Below are positions 55,762 through 63,012 of a stretch of 64,000 nucleotides of DNA, piece by piece. The translations under genes were made by a program, and so were the position numbers. Position 1 is the stretch's first letter, and every line of letters begins with the position of its first letter. The DNA comes from Geovibrio ferrireducens (GTDB taxonomy: Bacteria > Chrysiogenota > Deferribacteres > Deferribacterales > Geovibrionaceae). The stretch spans positions 62,001-126,000 of the forward strand of contig NZ_JAJAPB010000005.1 in NCBI RefSeq assembly GCF_026226615.1, in the 5' to 3' direction. The notes under the pieces were generated by a model, which searched no databases, was not told the origin of the DNA, and saw only the letters and a list, made by a program, of their open reading frames with translations.

Positions 55762-58356
55762 ATGAGTGTTACCAGACGTTCATTCCTTAAGTGGAGTGCC
55801 GTGCTCGGTACTGCTGCAACGCTCGGCTGCGGAAGCTCAAGCAGCAGCGATGACAAAAATGACGGCCCCAGTGCTCCGTCTTTCGACAAAGAAGTATGGA
55901 ACGGCTGCAACGTTAACTGCGGAAGCCACTGTCCCCTGAAACTTCACGTTAAAGACGGTGTTGTTGTGCGCGTAAGCACAGACAATGAAAATCCCGATGA
56001 ATACGGCGACTACGGCGCAGGATTCCAGTTCCGTGCCTGTGTACGCGGACGTTCAATCCGTCAGAGACTTTACAACCCTGACAGGGTGAAATACCCCATG
56101 AAAAGAGTTGCAGGTTCTGTAAGGGGCGAAGGCAAGTATGAAAGGATCTCATGGGAGCAGGCGATAAACGAAATATCCGCCAAAATGCTTCAGGTTAAAA
56201 GCAACTACGGTCCCGGTTCGTTCTATATTCAGTACGCAACAGGCACTATAGATGCTTCATTTGCCAAATCATGGACACCTGCAGCAAGCCCCCTCGCAAG
56301 GCTTCATAACCTCTGGGGCGGATGGCTCAACCATTACGGCAACTACTCAACACCCCAGATAGGGCCGTACCTTCCCATGCTGCTCGGCGGTTCCAGCCAG
56401 AACACCATTACGGATGCTGTAAACAGCAACCTTGTGGTTCTCTGGGGAAATAACCCCGCAAACACCCGCATGGGTTCAGGCGCACATTACACATATCACC
56501 TTCAGAAGGCTAAGGAGAAAAACCCTAACCTGAAATTCATCTCAATCGACCCGCACTACAACGATACGGCGATTGCGCTTGAAGCTGACTGGATAAGCAT
56601 AAGACCCGGAACAGACACTGCGCTTGTTGCCGGAATGGCTTACTATCTGCTTGATGAAGGTCTTCTGGACGAAGCATGGATCAATGCTCACTGCGTAGGC
56701 TGGAGCGAAGCTTCAATGGCCGGAATAGTCGAGGCAACAGGTTCTGCTGACGGAGCTCCCGAAGGAACTGAACCTGCTGTTCCCGCAAACAGTTCATACA
56801 AGTCATACCTGCTCGGACTGGGTGCTGATGCTACCCCCAAAACTCCTGAGTGGGCATCTGAAATAACAGGTATTCCTGTTGCCATTATCAAATCTTTCGC
56901 GAAAAGACTGATAAATGAAAAGCCCGCGATGATCATTCAGGGCTGGGGACCCCAGAGGCATTACCTCGGCGGAAACAACTGCCGTGCAATCAGCCTTATG
57001 GCAATCCTCACAAAAAACATCGGTATTCAGGGCGGCGGTTCCGGCGCACGTGAAAGCGGCGCATCAGTGAGCCTCAGCTTCAGGGCGTGGTCAACCACAT
57101 TCCCCTCAAACCCTGTTACTTACACTGTTTCACACTACACATGGTATCAGGCTATACTTGATCATACATCAATGACACGCAGAACATGGGGAGTAAAAGG
57201 TCTGGCAACTCCCGATACACCTCTGCCCCTCCCCATTAAGTTCATATGGAACTATGCGGGCAACTGTATGACCAACCAGCACGGCGATATTAATGAAACG
57301 ATGAAGATGTACAAAGATGAGTCCAAATGCGAATGCATCGTGACAATCGAAAACAGCTTCACTCCTTCTGCGCTTGTGTCAGACTACATTCTGCCCGACT
57401 GTACAAACTGGGAGCAGAACGACGTAACCACAAACTCCGGCGGTAACTCCGCTATCATGGTATTCGATACCAAAGCGGTTGAGCCTCTCTTTGAGTGCAA
57501 AACTATTTATGAAATGCTTACTCTTATCGCTGATAAAATCGGCATAAAAGAGCAGTTTACCGAAGACAGAACACAGGACGAATGGCTTGAGTTCCTCTTC
57601 AATGAAACTCTGAGAGTCAGCGGCGATCAGGGTGTGTTCACTGCTGAAAACGGTCTTGACACTTATGCCAAGGCAAAAGCTGCCGGTCTGGTAAGAAAGG
57701 TTGTTCCCACTGCCACTCCCACAGTTGCGTACAAGGCATTCGTTGATGACCCTATAACCAACAAGGTTTCCACACCTTCCGGCAAATTCGAGATCTTCTC
57801 AAAAAGGCTGTACAACCTCAGCCACCAGTGGGTTCTCCCCGGAGACGGTCTGGACAGAATATGTGCTATTCCTGAATTCCATGCCACTCAGGACGGATAT
57901 ACACACTCCAAAAGAGATGAATATCCCTTCCAGGTTGTAGGACACCACTATAAACAGAGAACACACTCGACCTACTACAACACTTCATGGAACAGGGAAG
58001 CCAACCCCCAGACTGCGTGGATCAACTCCGGCGATGCTTCTAATCTCGGAATCCGCCACGGAGACACTGTGGAGATCTGGAACGACAGAGGCAAGGTAAG
58101 AGTGAAAGCGAAAGTTACTCCGAGAATTATGCCCGGCGTTATAGCTCTTCCCCAGGGTGCATGGTACAACCCCGGCGGCAAGTGTTTTAACAGCAAGATC
58201 GAGCATACGGGCAGCATAACCGCTGCTGAAGTTGGCAACACAAGCGTTGTTGACCACGGCGGATGCAATAACGTTCTGACAAGCCTGCGTCCTGAAGCTT
58301 ACTCAAAAGGCAACTGTCAGCACAGCGTTCTCGCTAATGTCAGGAAAGTCGGCTAA
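55762..58356 (+). CDS. dmsA: Anaerobic DMSO reductase catalytic subunit (DmsA-like)
   Basis: An 864-residue Mo-bis-MGD enzyme. The Tat leader is TRRSFLKWS (4-12). It is followed by LGCGSSSSSDDKND: Cys23 with a Ser/Asp-rich linker could be lipidated, though the lipobox is imperfect. The [4Fe-4S] site uses C49, C53, C57 and C93 (GCNVNCGSHC). The Mo-ligand Ser is in NHYGNYSTPQIG, matching DMSO reductases. Typical motifs are LVVLWGNNPANTRM and IIQGWGPQRHYLGGNNCRAI. Subunit B follows 14 bases downstream; a DmsC-type anchor is not seen. Confidence 0.92.
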   Translation: MSVTRRSFLKWSAVLGTAATLGCGSSSSSDDKNDGPSAPSFDKEVWNGCNVNCGSHCPLKLHVKDGVVVRVSTDNENPDEYGDYGAGFQFRACVRGRSIRQRLYNPDRVKYPMKRVAGSVRGEGKYERISWEQAINEISAKMLQVKSNYGPGSFYIQYATGTIDASFAKSWTPAASPLARLHNLWGGWLNHYGNYSTPQIGPYLPMLLGGSSQNTITDAVNSNLVVLWGNNPANTRMGSGAHYTYHLQKAKEKNPNLKFISIDPHYNDTAIALEADWISIRPGTDTALVAGMAYYLLDEGLLDEAWINAHCVGWSEASMAGIVEATGSADGAPEGTEPAVPANSSYKSYLLGLGADATPKTPEWASEITGIPVAIIKSFAKRLINEKPAMIIQGWGPQRHYLGGNNCRAISLMAILTKNIGIQGGGSGARESGASVSLSFRAWSTTFPSNPVTYTVSHYTWYQAILDHTSMTRRTWGVKGLATPDTPLPLPIKFIWNYAGNCMTNQHGDINETMKMYKDESKCECIVTIENSFTPSALVSDYILPDCTNWEQNDVTTNSGGNSAIMVFDTKAVEPLFECKTIYEMLTLIADKIGIKEQFTEDRTQDEWLEFLFNETLRVSGDQGVFTAENGLDTYAKAKAAGLVRKVVPTATPTVAYKAFVDDPITNKVSTPSGKFEIFSKRLYNLSHQWVLPGDGLDRICAIPEFHATQDGYTHSKRDEYPFQVVGHHYKQRTHSTYYNTSWNREANPQTAWINSGDASNLGIRHGDTVEIWNDRGKVRVKAKVTPRIMPGVIALPQGAWYNPGGKCFNSKIEHTGSITAAEVGNTSVVDHGGCNNVLTSLRPEAYSKGNCQHSVLANVRKVG

Positions 58357-58370
58357 GAGGGAGGCTCAAA

Positions 58371-58982
58371 ATGGCTAAACAATATGGATTTTATGTAGAT
58401 ACAAAGCACTGTACAGGGTGCAAGGCATGTATGAACGCCTGTAAGGACAGACAAAATCTTCCTGAAGGAACAAAGTTCAGAAAGGTTTATGAATTTGCGG
58501 GCGGAAGCTGGCAGAATGCGGACACAGATGCTTACAAACCTGATGTGTTTGCTTTCTATTCTTCAATGGCCTGCAACCAGTGCGATGCTCCCGCATGCCT
58601 TGAAATCTGCCCCGGCAAGGTTTACAGCAAGCGTGAAAGCGACGGCGTGGTTACTTTTAACCCCTCCACATGTATTTCATGCTTCGCATGCAGAGAGGTA
58701 TGCCCCTACACCGCACCTTCATACAACTATGAAAAAGGGCATATGACAAAATGCGTTATGTGCACAGATGAAGGTTCGGCTGACGGAGTACCCGCTCCCG
58801 CCTGCGTTAAAGCATGCCCTTCAAGAGCTATAGATTTCGGTGAAATCGGCGCTCTTAAAGCGAAATACGGCAGCCTTCAGTCCATAAGCCCGTTCCCTGC
58901 AACCACAAAACCGAACATAGTGTTCAAAGCTCACAAAGACGCTGACGGCGGAGTAAAGGCCGTTAACATCGAAGAAGTTTAA
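58371..58982 (+). CDS. dmsB: DMSO reductase Fe-S subunit (DmsB-like)
   Basis: A 203-residue four-cluster ferredoxin subunit. Four Cys groups: CTGCKACMNAC, CNQCDAPACLEIC, CISCFACREVC and CVMC-then-CVKAC. It opens KQYGFYVDTKHCTGC, very like DmsB. No leader, so it is co-exported with the catalytic subunit. Separated from the chaperone gene by about 76 bases that hold a weak hairpin (GAGAGG and CCTCTC). Confidence 0.93.
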   Translation: MAKQYGFYVDTKHCTGCKACMNACKDRQNLPEGTKFRKVYEFAGGSWQNADTDAYKPDVFAFYSSMACNQCDAPACLEICPGKVYSKRESDGVVTFNPSTCISCFACREVCPYTAPSYNYEKGHMTKCVMCTDEGSADGVPAPACVKACPSRAIDFGEIGALKAKYGSLQSISPFPATTKPNIVFKAHKDADGGVKAVNIEEV

Positions 58983-59058
58983 ATAAACATACGGAGAGGG
59001 GGCAACCCCTCTCCTCTTTAAACCGCATAACGGTTTTTTCATTTGGAAGGAGAAGTTA

Positions 59059-59738
59059 ATGGATAAGCTGCTTAATAAAAACTGCGAAAAGGTTTATCAG
59101 GATCTCCTGGGGGTTACAATCGCTCACAGTTTTATGAATAAAGTGTTTGTAGAAGCACCCACAAAGGATTTCATCGAAAACCTTAAAGTTACGCACATTC
59201 TGGAAAATGACTGGCCCATGTGCGAAAGTCTTGAGTCTGTTACAGGGCTCGGTCTGATGAAAAAATATCTTTCAGGCTATACGGAAAGCAGCTTCGGAGA
59301 ACTCACAGACAATTACAATGTGCTATTTATAGGCCCCGGCCCGCTCCTTGCGGCTCCGTGGGAATCTGTTTACACTGAGCCTGACAAAACCCTTTTCGGT
59401 AAATCCACACTGAATGTAAGGGAAATGTACAGGAAAAACGGCTTACAGATAAACAAACTGCACAAAGAACCTGATGATCACATCGCATACGAATGTGCGT
59501 ATATGAATTTCCTTCTCTCAAAGCACTTGAAGCTTTTGAGAAAGATGAAAAAGAGAAATGCTGTGAGCTTGTGGAGGACATGCGTCTTTTCTATGGCCTG
59601 CATATGAAAAAGTGGGTTGTTGAGTTTGCCGACAAAGTGATCGAAAACTCTGTTACCGACTTCTATAAAGGAGCCGGATGGCTGCTTAAGGGCATGATCA
59701 AAGAAACCTCAGCCCTGCTTAATAACATGGATAATTAG
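59059..59738 (+). pseudogene. TorD-family chaperone, split by a frameshift
   Basis: The first reading frame runs from ATG 59059 through LFIGPGPLLAAPWESVY (the NRLFxGP-like TorD motif) and HIAYECAYMNFLLSK, then turns into a non-family tail and stops at 59607. The -1 frame from about 59510 continues ALEAFEKDEKEKCCELVEDM, RLFYGLHMKKWVVEFADKV and stops at 59738. Joined, the product is about 225 aa, normal for TorD. A one-base loss near 59510-59530 explains it. Either a damaged gene, a sequencing error, or (less likely) recoding. It follows dmsAB, its presumed client. Confidence 0.75.
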
Positions 59739-59781
59739 CCAAGACCCCTGTTGGTACCATTAACATATATTTCCAGGAAAC

Positions 59782-59815
59782 GGGCACGCCTGACCAGCGT
59801 GCCCTTTCTAATTTT
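59782..59815 (+). terminator. Terminator after the dms operon
   Basis: GGGCACGC-CTGACCA-GCGTGCCC then TTTCTAATTTT, 43 bases after the chaperone frame ends. Confidence 0.85.
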
Positions 59816-59819
59816 ATAA

Positions 59820-59916
59820 TAAAAATTTGTCATCCCTGAAAATTTTTACACACGCTCGCGCCGAACTGCGTTCGTCTTCGCTCGCACGGCGCAACTCCAT
59901 CCGTGGAGTTGTTCAG
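59820..59916. repeat. Palindromic three-hairpin repeat, copy A
   Basis: Hairpin 1 is TAAAAATTT / AAATTTTTA around GTCATCCCTGA (59820-59848). CACACGCTCGCGCCG, the spacer AACTGCGTTCGTCTTCGCTCGCA, CGGCGC and hairpin 2 AACTCCA-TCCG-TGGAGTT follow. The frame matches copies B and C while stem sequences differ but stay paired. Confidence 0.8.
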
Positions 59917-59998
59917 GCTGTCCTCACTGCTCTGGCTCCGCTTGCGTTCCTCGCATTCGCTGCGGTACGCGCTCCGCGGACACATCCATGTGTCTGGT
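59917..59998. repeat. Related repeat module adjoining copy A
   Basis: GC-rich stretch with GCTCCGCTTGCGTTCCTCGCA and CTGCGGTACGCGCTCCGC, ending in hairpin GACACAT-CC-ATGTGTC (59977-59992). The hairpin uses the same CATCC loop with yet another stem, so this looks like a diverged second unit. Confidence 0.6.
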
Positions 59999-60042
59999 TA
60001 ATAACAGCACACACAATAAATCTTCCCTGCATTGAGACTGAA

Positions 60043-60135
60043 AAATCCCCCTCCAGTCCCCCTTTACAAAGGGGGAAGTTATTGCTGATAAAGAAAAATA
60101 CCCCTCTTTAATAAAGAGGGGCTAGGGGAGATTTA
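60043..60135. repeat. Two hairpins of the CCCTC-type intergenic repeat
   Basis: CCCCCTTT-AC-AAAGGGGG (60058-60075) and CCCCTCTTTA-A-TAAAGAGGGG (60101-60121), the second followed by CTAGGGGAGATTTA. The layout matches repeats at 6551 and 34188. They may terminate transcription in both directions. Confidence 0.65.
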
Positions 60136-60257
60136 CAAAACAAACTGCATATGTCTTCCATAGGTTAGGGAGGAACAATAACTGCGGAACATCTTAAGAT
60201 ATTCCGAGGATTGAGATTCTTCATTCCCTTCAGAGTGACAGTGAATTGCGTTGCTGC

Positions 60258-60316
60258 AAGCGGCATATCAAAAGTCTATCACTATCTCACAGCAGCGGTT
60301 GAAGTAATCTGCCGCT
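60258..60316 (-). repeat. Duplicated 3' end of the downstream thioredoxin-like/TPR gene
   Basis: These bases match 60423-60484, the 3' end of the gene at 60434-61354, with only a single-base gap and one or two substitutions. On the minus strand the copy still encodes the last residues ADYFNRCCEIVIDF and stop; one change (GTG for GTC) is synonymous. The palindromic repeat copy B lies between the two copies, offset 165 bases. Confidence 0.85.
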
Positions 60317-60326
60317 CCGACTTAAC

Positions 60327-60421
60327 TGTAAAAAATTGCCATCCTTGAAATTTTTTACACACGCTCGCGCCGAACTGCGTTCGTCTCCGCTCGCACGGCG
60401 CGCTCCCACTCCTTGGGAGCG
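60327..60421. repeat. Palindromic three-hairpin repeat, copy B
   Basis: Hairpin 1 is TGTAAAAAATT / AATTTTTTACA around GCCATCCTTGA (60327-60359). CACGCTCGCGCCG, AACTGCGTTCGTCTCCGCTCGCA, CGGCGC and hairpin 2 GCTCCCA-CTCCT-TGGGAGC follow, ending 12 bases from the stop of the TPR gene. Flanked on both sides by copies of that gene's tail. Confidence 0.8.
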
Positions 60422-60433
60422 GAAGCGGCATGC

Positions 60434-61354
60434 TCAAAAGTCTATGACTATCTCACAGCAGCGGTTGAAGTAATCTGCCGCTTCCTTGTACATATCCTTT
60501 TCATAGTAGATTTTGGCGAGGGCGTAGTAGACGCGCTCCTTGCGCGGGTAAATATCTTTTACTGATTCAAGCTCCGTAAGGGCTGTATCATACTGCTTTG
60601 TCTGCATATAAGCATAACCGAGAAGGAATCTGACCTCCGGAACCGTGTTGCTGATCCCTTGCAGCACCTCAAGAGCCTGCGGGTATTGCTTAAGCATAAA
60701 GTAAGCTTCCGCCAGTCTGGTCTTTTCCGTATCACTCAAAGCAGCGGGGTCAATCTCAGCGAGGCGCTTGCGGGCATCCTCAGTCTGCCCGCTTTTTATC
60801 ATGTTTTTTGCGAAGTTTATCTCAGGCAGCCGACTGACGGTTTTATCAACCCCCTGAACATTGGTCATTTTCTGATAATCCGCCTCGGAGATTTTACCCT
60901 GTTTAAGCTCTATGAACTTCTCAAGCTTGGCTCTGTACTGCCCTTCAAAGCCTATTCCGTGGATAATTTTGTTATCCCCGTCAAGGACAAGAGTCACAGG
61001 CAGGGTAAATATCCCCCATGTGTCGGTCATTTTAGCTGTGTCTGCGGCGAATATAACGTTCTTTACCGGTTTCAGCGTTTCGTTAACGCCAAGTTCCACC
61101 GCAACGCATACAATATCGCTTTTTTCGCAGAACTGCTTAAACTCCTCAAAGGTGTTTTTGCTGAGCCTCTTATCCCCTTTCCAAAGGAGAAGAGCCTTGA
61201 GAGGCGCTTTATCCTCTTTATCGGTATAAGCTCCAGCGGAATAGGTGAATTTTTTCATTTCCACCCTGTCCCCCTCTTTCAGTTCTTTCAGAGGAAAGGC
61301 AAATGCGGCGAAGCTCATAAAAACTGCGGCAAGCGCAAGCGCGGTTTTCTTCAT
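60434..61354 (-). CDS. Periplasmic thioredoxin-like/TPR protein beside a 15-haem cytochrome
   Basis: A 306-residue exported protein (signal about 1-19). The first half is thioredoxin-like, with KALLLWKGDKRLSKNTFEEF, WGIFTLPVTLVLDGDNKIIH (a cis-Pro LPV) and GFEGQYRAKLEKF, but lacks a CXXC active site. The second half has TPR helices: TRLAEAYFMLKQYPQALEVL, LLGYAYMQTKQYDTALTELE and VYYALAKIYYEKDMYKEAAD. Same plan as the 40458-41393 protein. It follows the cytochrome gene by nine bases on the same strand. Likely a haem-protein assembly factor or scaffold; inferred. Confidence 0.82.
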   Translation of the reverse strand: MKKTALALAAVFMSFAAFAFPLKELKEGDRVEMKKFTYSAGAYTDKEDKAPLKALLLWKGDKRLSKNTFEEFKQFCEKSDIVCVAVELGVNETLKPVKNVIFAADTAKMTDTWGIFTLPVTLVLDGDNKIIHGIGFEGQYRAKLEKFIELKQGKISEADYQKMTNVQGVDKTVSRLPEINFAKNMIKSGQTEDARKRLAEIDPAALSDTEKTRLAEAYFMLKQYPQALEVLQGISNTVPEVRFLLGYAYMQTKQYDTALTELESVKDIYPRKERVYYALAKIYYEKDMYKEAADYFNRCCEIVIDF

Positions 61355-61363
61355 AAAATCTCC

Positions 61364-62668
61364 TTAGGGATTCTGAAACTCTTTAACCCTGTCGTATGTT
61401 TTAGGTTTATGGCAGCCGACCACGCAGGTTCCTCCGCCTGCGGTGCGGGTAAACTTAACAGGAAGCTCCCATCCGCCGGAACCGAAGGGTACAGTGTTTC
61501 TCACATGAAGCGGCTGGTTAGAGGCGTGAACCTCGTGGCATGCCTTGCAGCTTCTGCCTTTACCGGGGATCATCACATGCAGGTAATGCAGGTTCTGCTC
61601 GCCGTTGCGGAAGCCTGTTCCGTCTGTCGTGGCTGATTCGAGGTTGCCAGTATCGTGGCATTCGTAGCAGAGTTTATACATTCCGTCCGTGTACTGGTTG
61701 TAGAATGTTTTGGGGAAATGCTCATAGAGAATGAAAGGGTTGCCGGAGCCGTGCACATTATGGCAGGCGTTGCAGCCGTCAGACTCAACAGGAGCATGGA
61801 CATATTCGGAACCTGTTATAATTTTGCCCAGATTCTGGTGGCACTCAAAGCAGATCTGCTTGGTGTCCGAACGGAGAAGCTGACCGAAGTCCGATGCGTG
61901 GGGGTTGTGGCATTCGCCGCAGCTTCCTTCCTCCACAGGCTTATGTTTGAACTGCGCTGTGAGTATATTTTCTTTAAACGCAGGGTCCATATCGCCGTGG
62001 CAGGTGAGGCAGAGAGTCTTTTCGTCTGCCGCTTTCAGGTGGAATTTCGCATCAGAGTTATGCGGATCATGGCACTGGGTGCAGTCATCTGCAACAGGAG
62101 CGTGAACGCTCACTTTTGAGAGGTCTGCCTTCTTGTCCGAGTGGCACACGAAGCAGAGTTCATCCTTGGCTGCCTTAAGCTGATACTGGTGATCGGATGA
62201 GTGCGGATCGTGGCATGAGGCGCACTCCCCTGCCCCGACTGGGCCATGCAGGAACTTTTTGCTCATTTTATCATTTTCATGGCACTGAAAGCATGTCTCC
62301 GATTCAGTTGCCGTAATCAGCAGATATTTGTTAGTTCCGCCGTGGGGGTTGTGACAGGCTGTGCAGTCTCCGCCCTCGACCGGAGCATGAACAAACTTTT
62401 TCCCGCCCTTTTCATCGTGGCAGACAAGGCATACAGGGCCGTCCTCAGCGGGGGATGAAAACTCCTTAAACTGTGCCGGCTTGCTTATATGCTGCTCATA
62501 ATCGTCCATAATGTGGCATGTGGTGCATTCATCAGCCTCGACAGGGGCATGAAGAACCTCATATTTTTTGATGTCAGCGTGGCATTGGGCGGTGACGCAT
62601 GTTTCCGCATTTGCCTGAAAAACGGAAATACAGACAATCCCCGCAAGCAATAATAACTTTTTAATCAC
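61364..62668 (-). CDS. Fifteen-haem periplasmic cytochrome c (13 CXXCH, 1 CX4CH, 1 CX3CH)
   Basis: A 434-residue exported protein (signal about 1-21). Sites in order: CVTAQCH, CTTCH, CLVCH, CTACH, CFQCH, CASCH, CFVCH, CTQCH, CLTCH, CGECH, CFECH, CNACH, CYECH, CKACH and CVVGCH. A unit of about 50 residues repeats: VHAPVEGGDCTACHNPHG, then ...LCFxCH, with HAPV, HGPV, HAPV, HKPV, HAPV before each pair. The unusual first and last sites bracket the array. Strongly wire-like. No lipid anchor. Its promoter lies in the 344-base gap upstream. Confidence 0.93.
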   Translation of the reverse strand: MIKKLLLLAGIVCISVFQANAETCVTAQCHADIKKYEVLHAPVEADECTTCHIMDDYEQHISKPAQFKEFSSPAEDGPVCLVCHDEKGGKKFVHAPVEGGDCTACHNPHGGTNKYLLITATESETCFQCHENDKMSKKFLHGPVGAGECASCHDPHSSDHQYQLKAAKDELCFVCHSDKKADLSKVSVHAPVADDCTQCHDPHNSDAKFHLKAADEKTLCLTCHGDMDPAFKENILTAQFKHKPVEEGSCGECHNPHASDFGQLLRSDTKQICFECHQNLGKIITGSEYVHAPVESDGCNACHNVHGSGNPFILYEHFPKTFYNQYTDGMYKLCYECHDTGNLESATTDGTGFRNGEQNLHYLHVMIPGKGRSCKACHEVHASNQPLHVRNTVPFGSGGWELPVKFTRTAGGGTCVVGCHKPKTYDRVKEFQNP

Positions 62669-63012
62669 TGTTGACCTCCTGCTCGTCCCTCTTAAGCATA
62701 TAACTCTTCCTAAATTTCACCGAACATCATAATGTGATAACCATATAAAATCAACGTTCTAATTAAACAATACCCCATATTTGAACGGCCGTCTATATTA
62801 CTGGCGTTATGAGTGTTTGTCAGAAACAAACACTGAGCCCTTCTTGATTTATCCATTTAATGTTAAAGAGTTCCGCCCTCCCCTCTTATCGGGAAGATGA
62901 GTGGTCTCGTTTTTAAAAACAGTTTATGAACATGCTTTTTATTAAGCTTTATTCATTCAAGTTATTTCTGTTTATGGTTTTTCTGCTATAATTAAATTAC
63001 GGAGGGCAGGAC
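62669..63012. promoter_or_regulatory. Divergent promoter region with perfect inverted repeat
   Basis: 344 bases between the 15-haem cytochrome gene and the final gene. It holds AGTGTTTGT-CAGAA-ACAAACACT (62812-62834), a perfect 9-5-9 inverted repeat midway, and an extended -10 TGCTATAAT (62985-62992... starting TG) 20 bases before the plus-strand start. The repeat could control both genes. Confidence 0.5.

Noticed and set aside
59490-59540. Programmed frameshift in the TorD gene
   Set aside because: No slippery heptamer or downstream structure is evident; mutation or sequencing error is simpler.
59827-60111. 94-codon frame through the 60-kb repeat region
   Set aside because: Made almost entirely of palindromic repeat sequence; no start signal and no family.
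60659-61636. Open frame of 325 codons on the plus strand across two minus-strand genes
   Set aside because: Antisense to the TPR and 15-haem genes, Cys/Phe-rich nonsense composition, no ribosome site.
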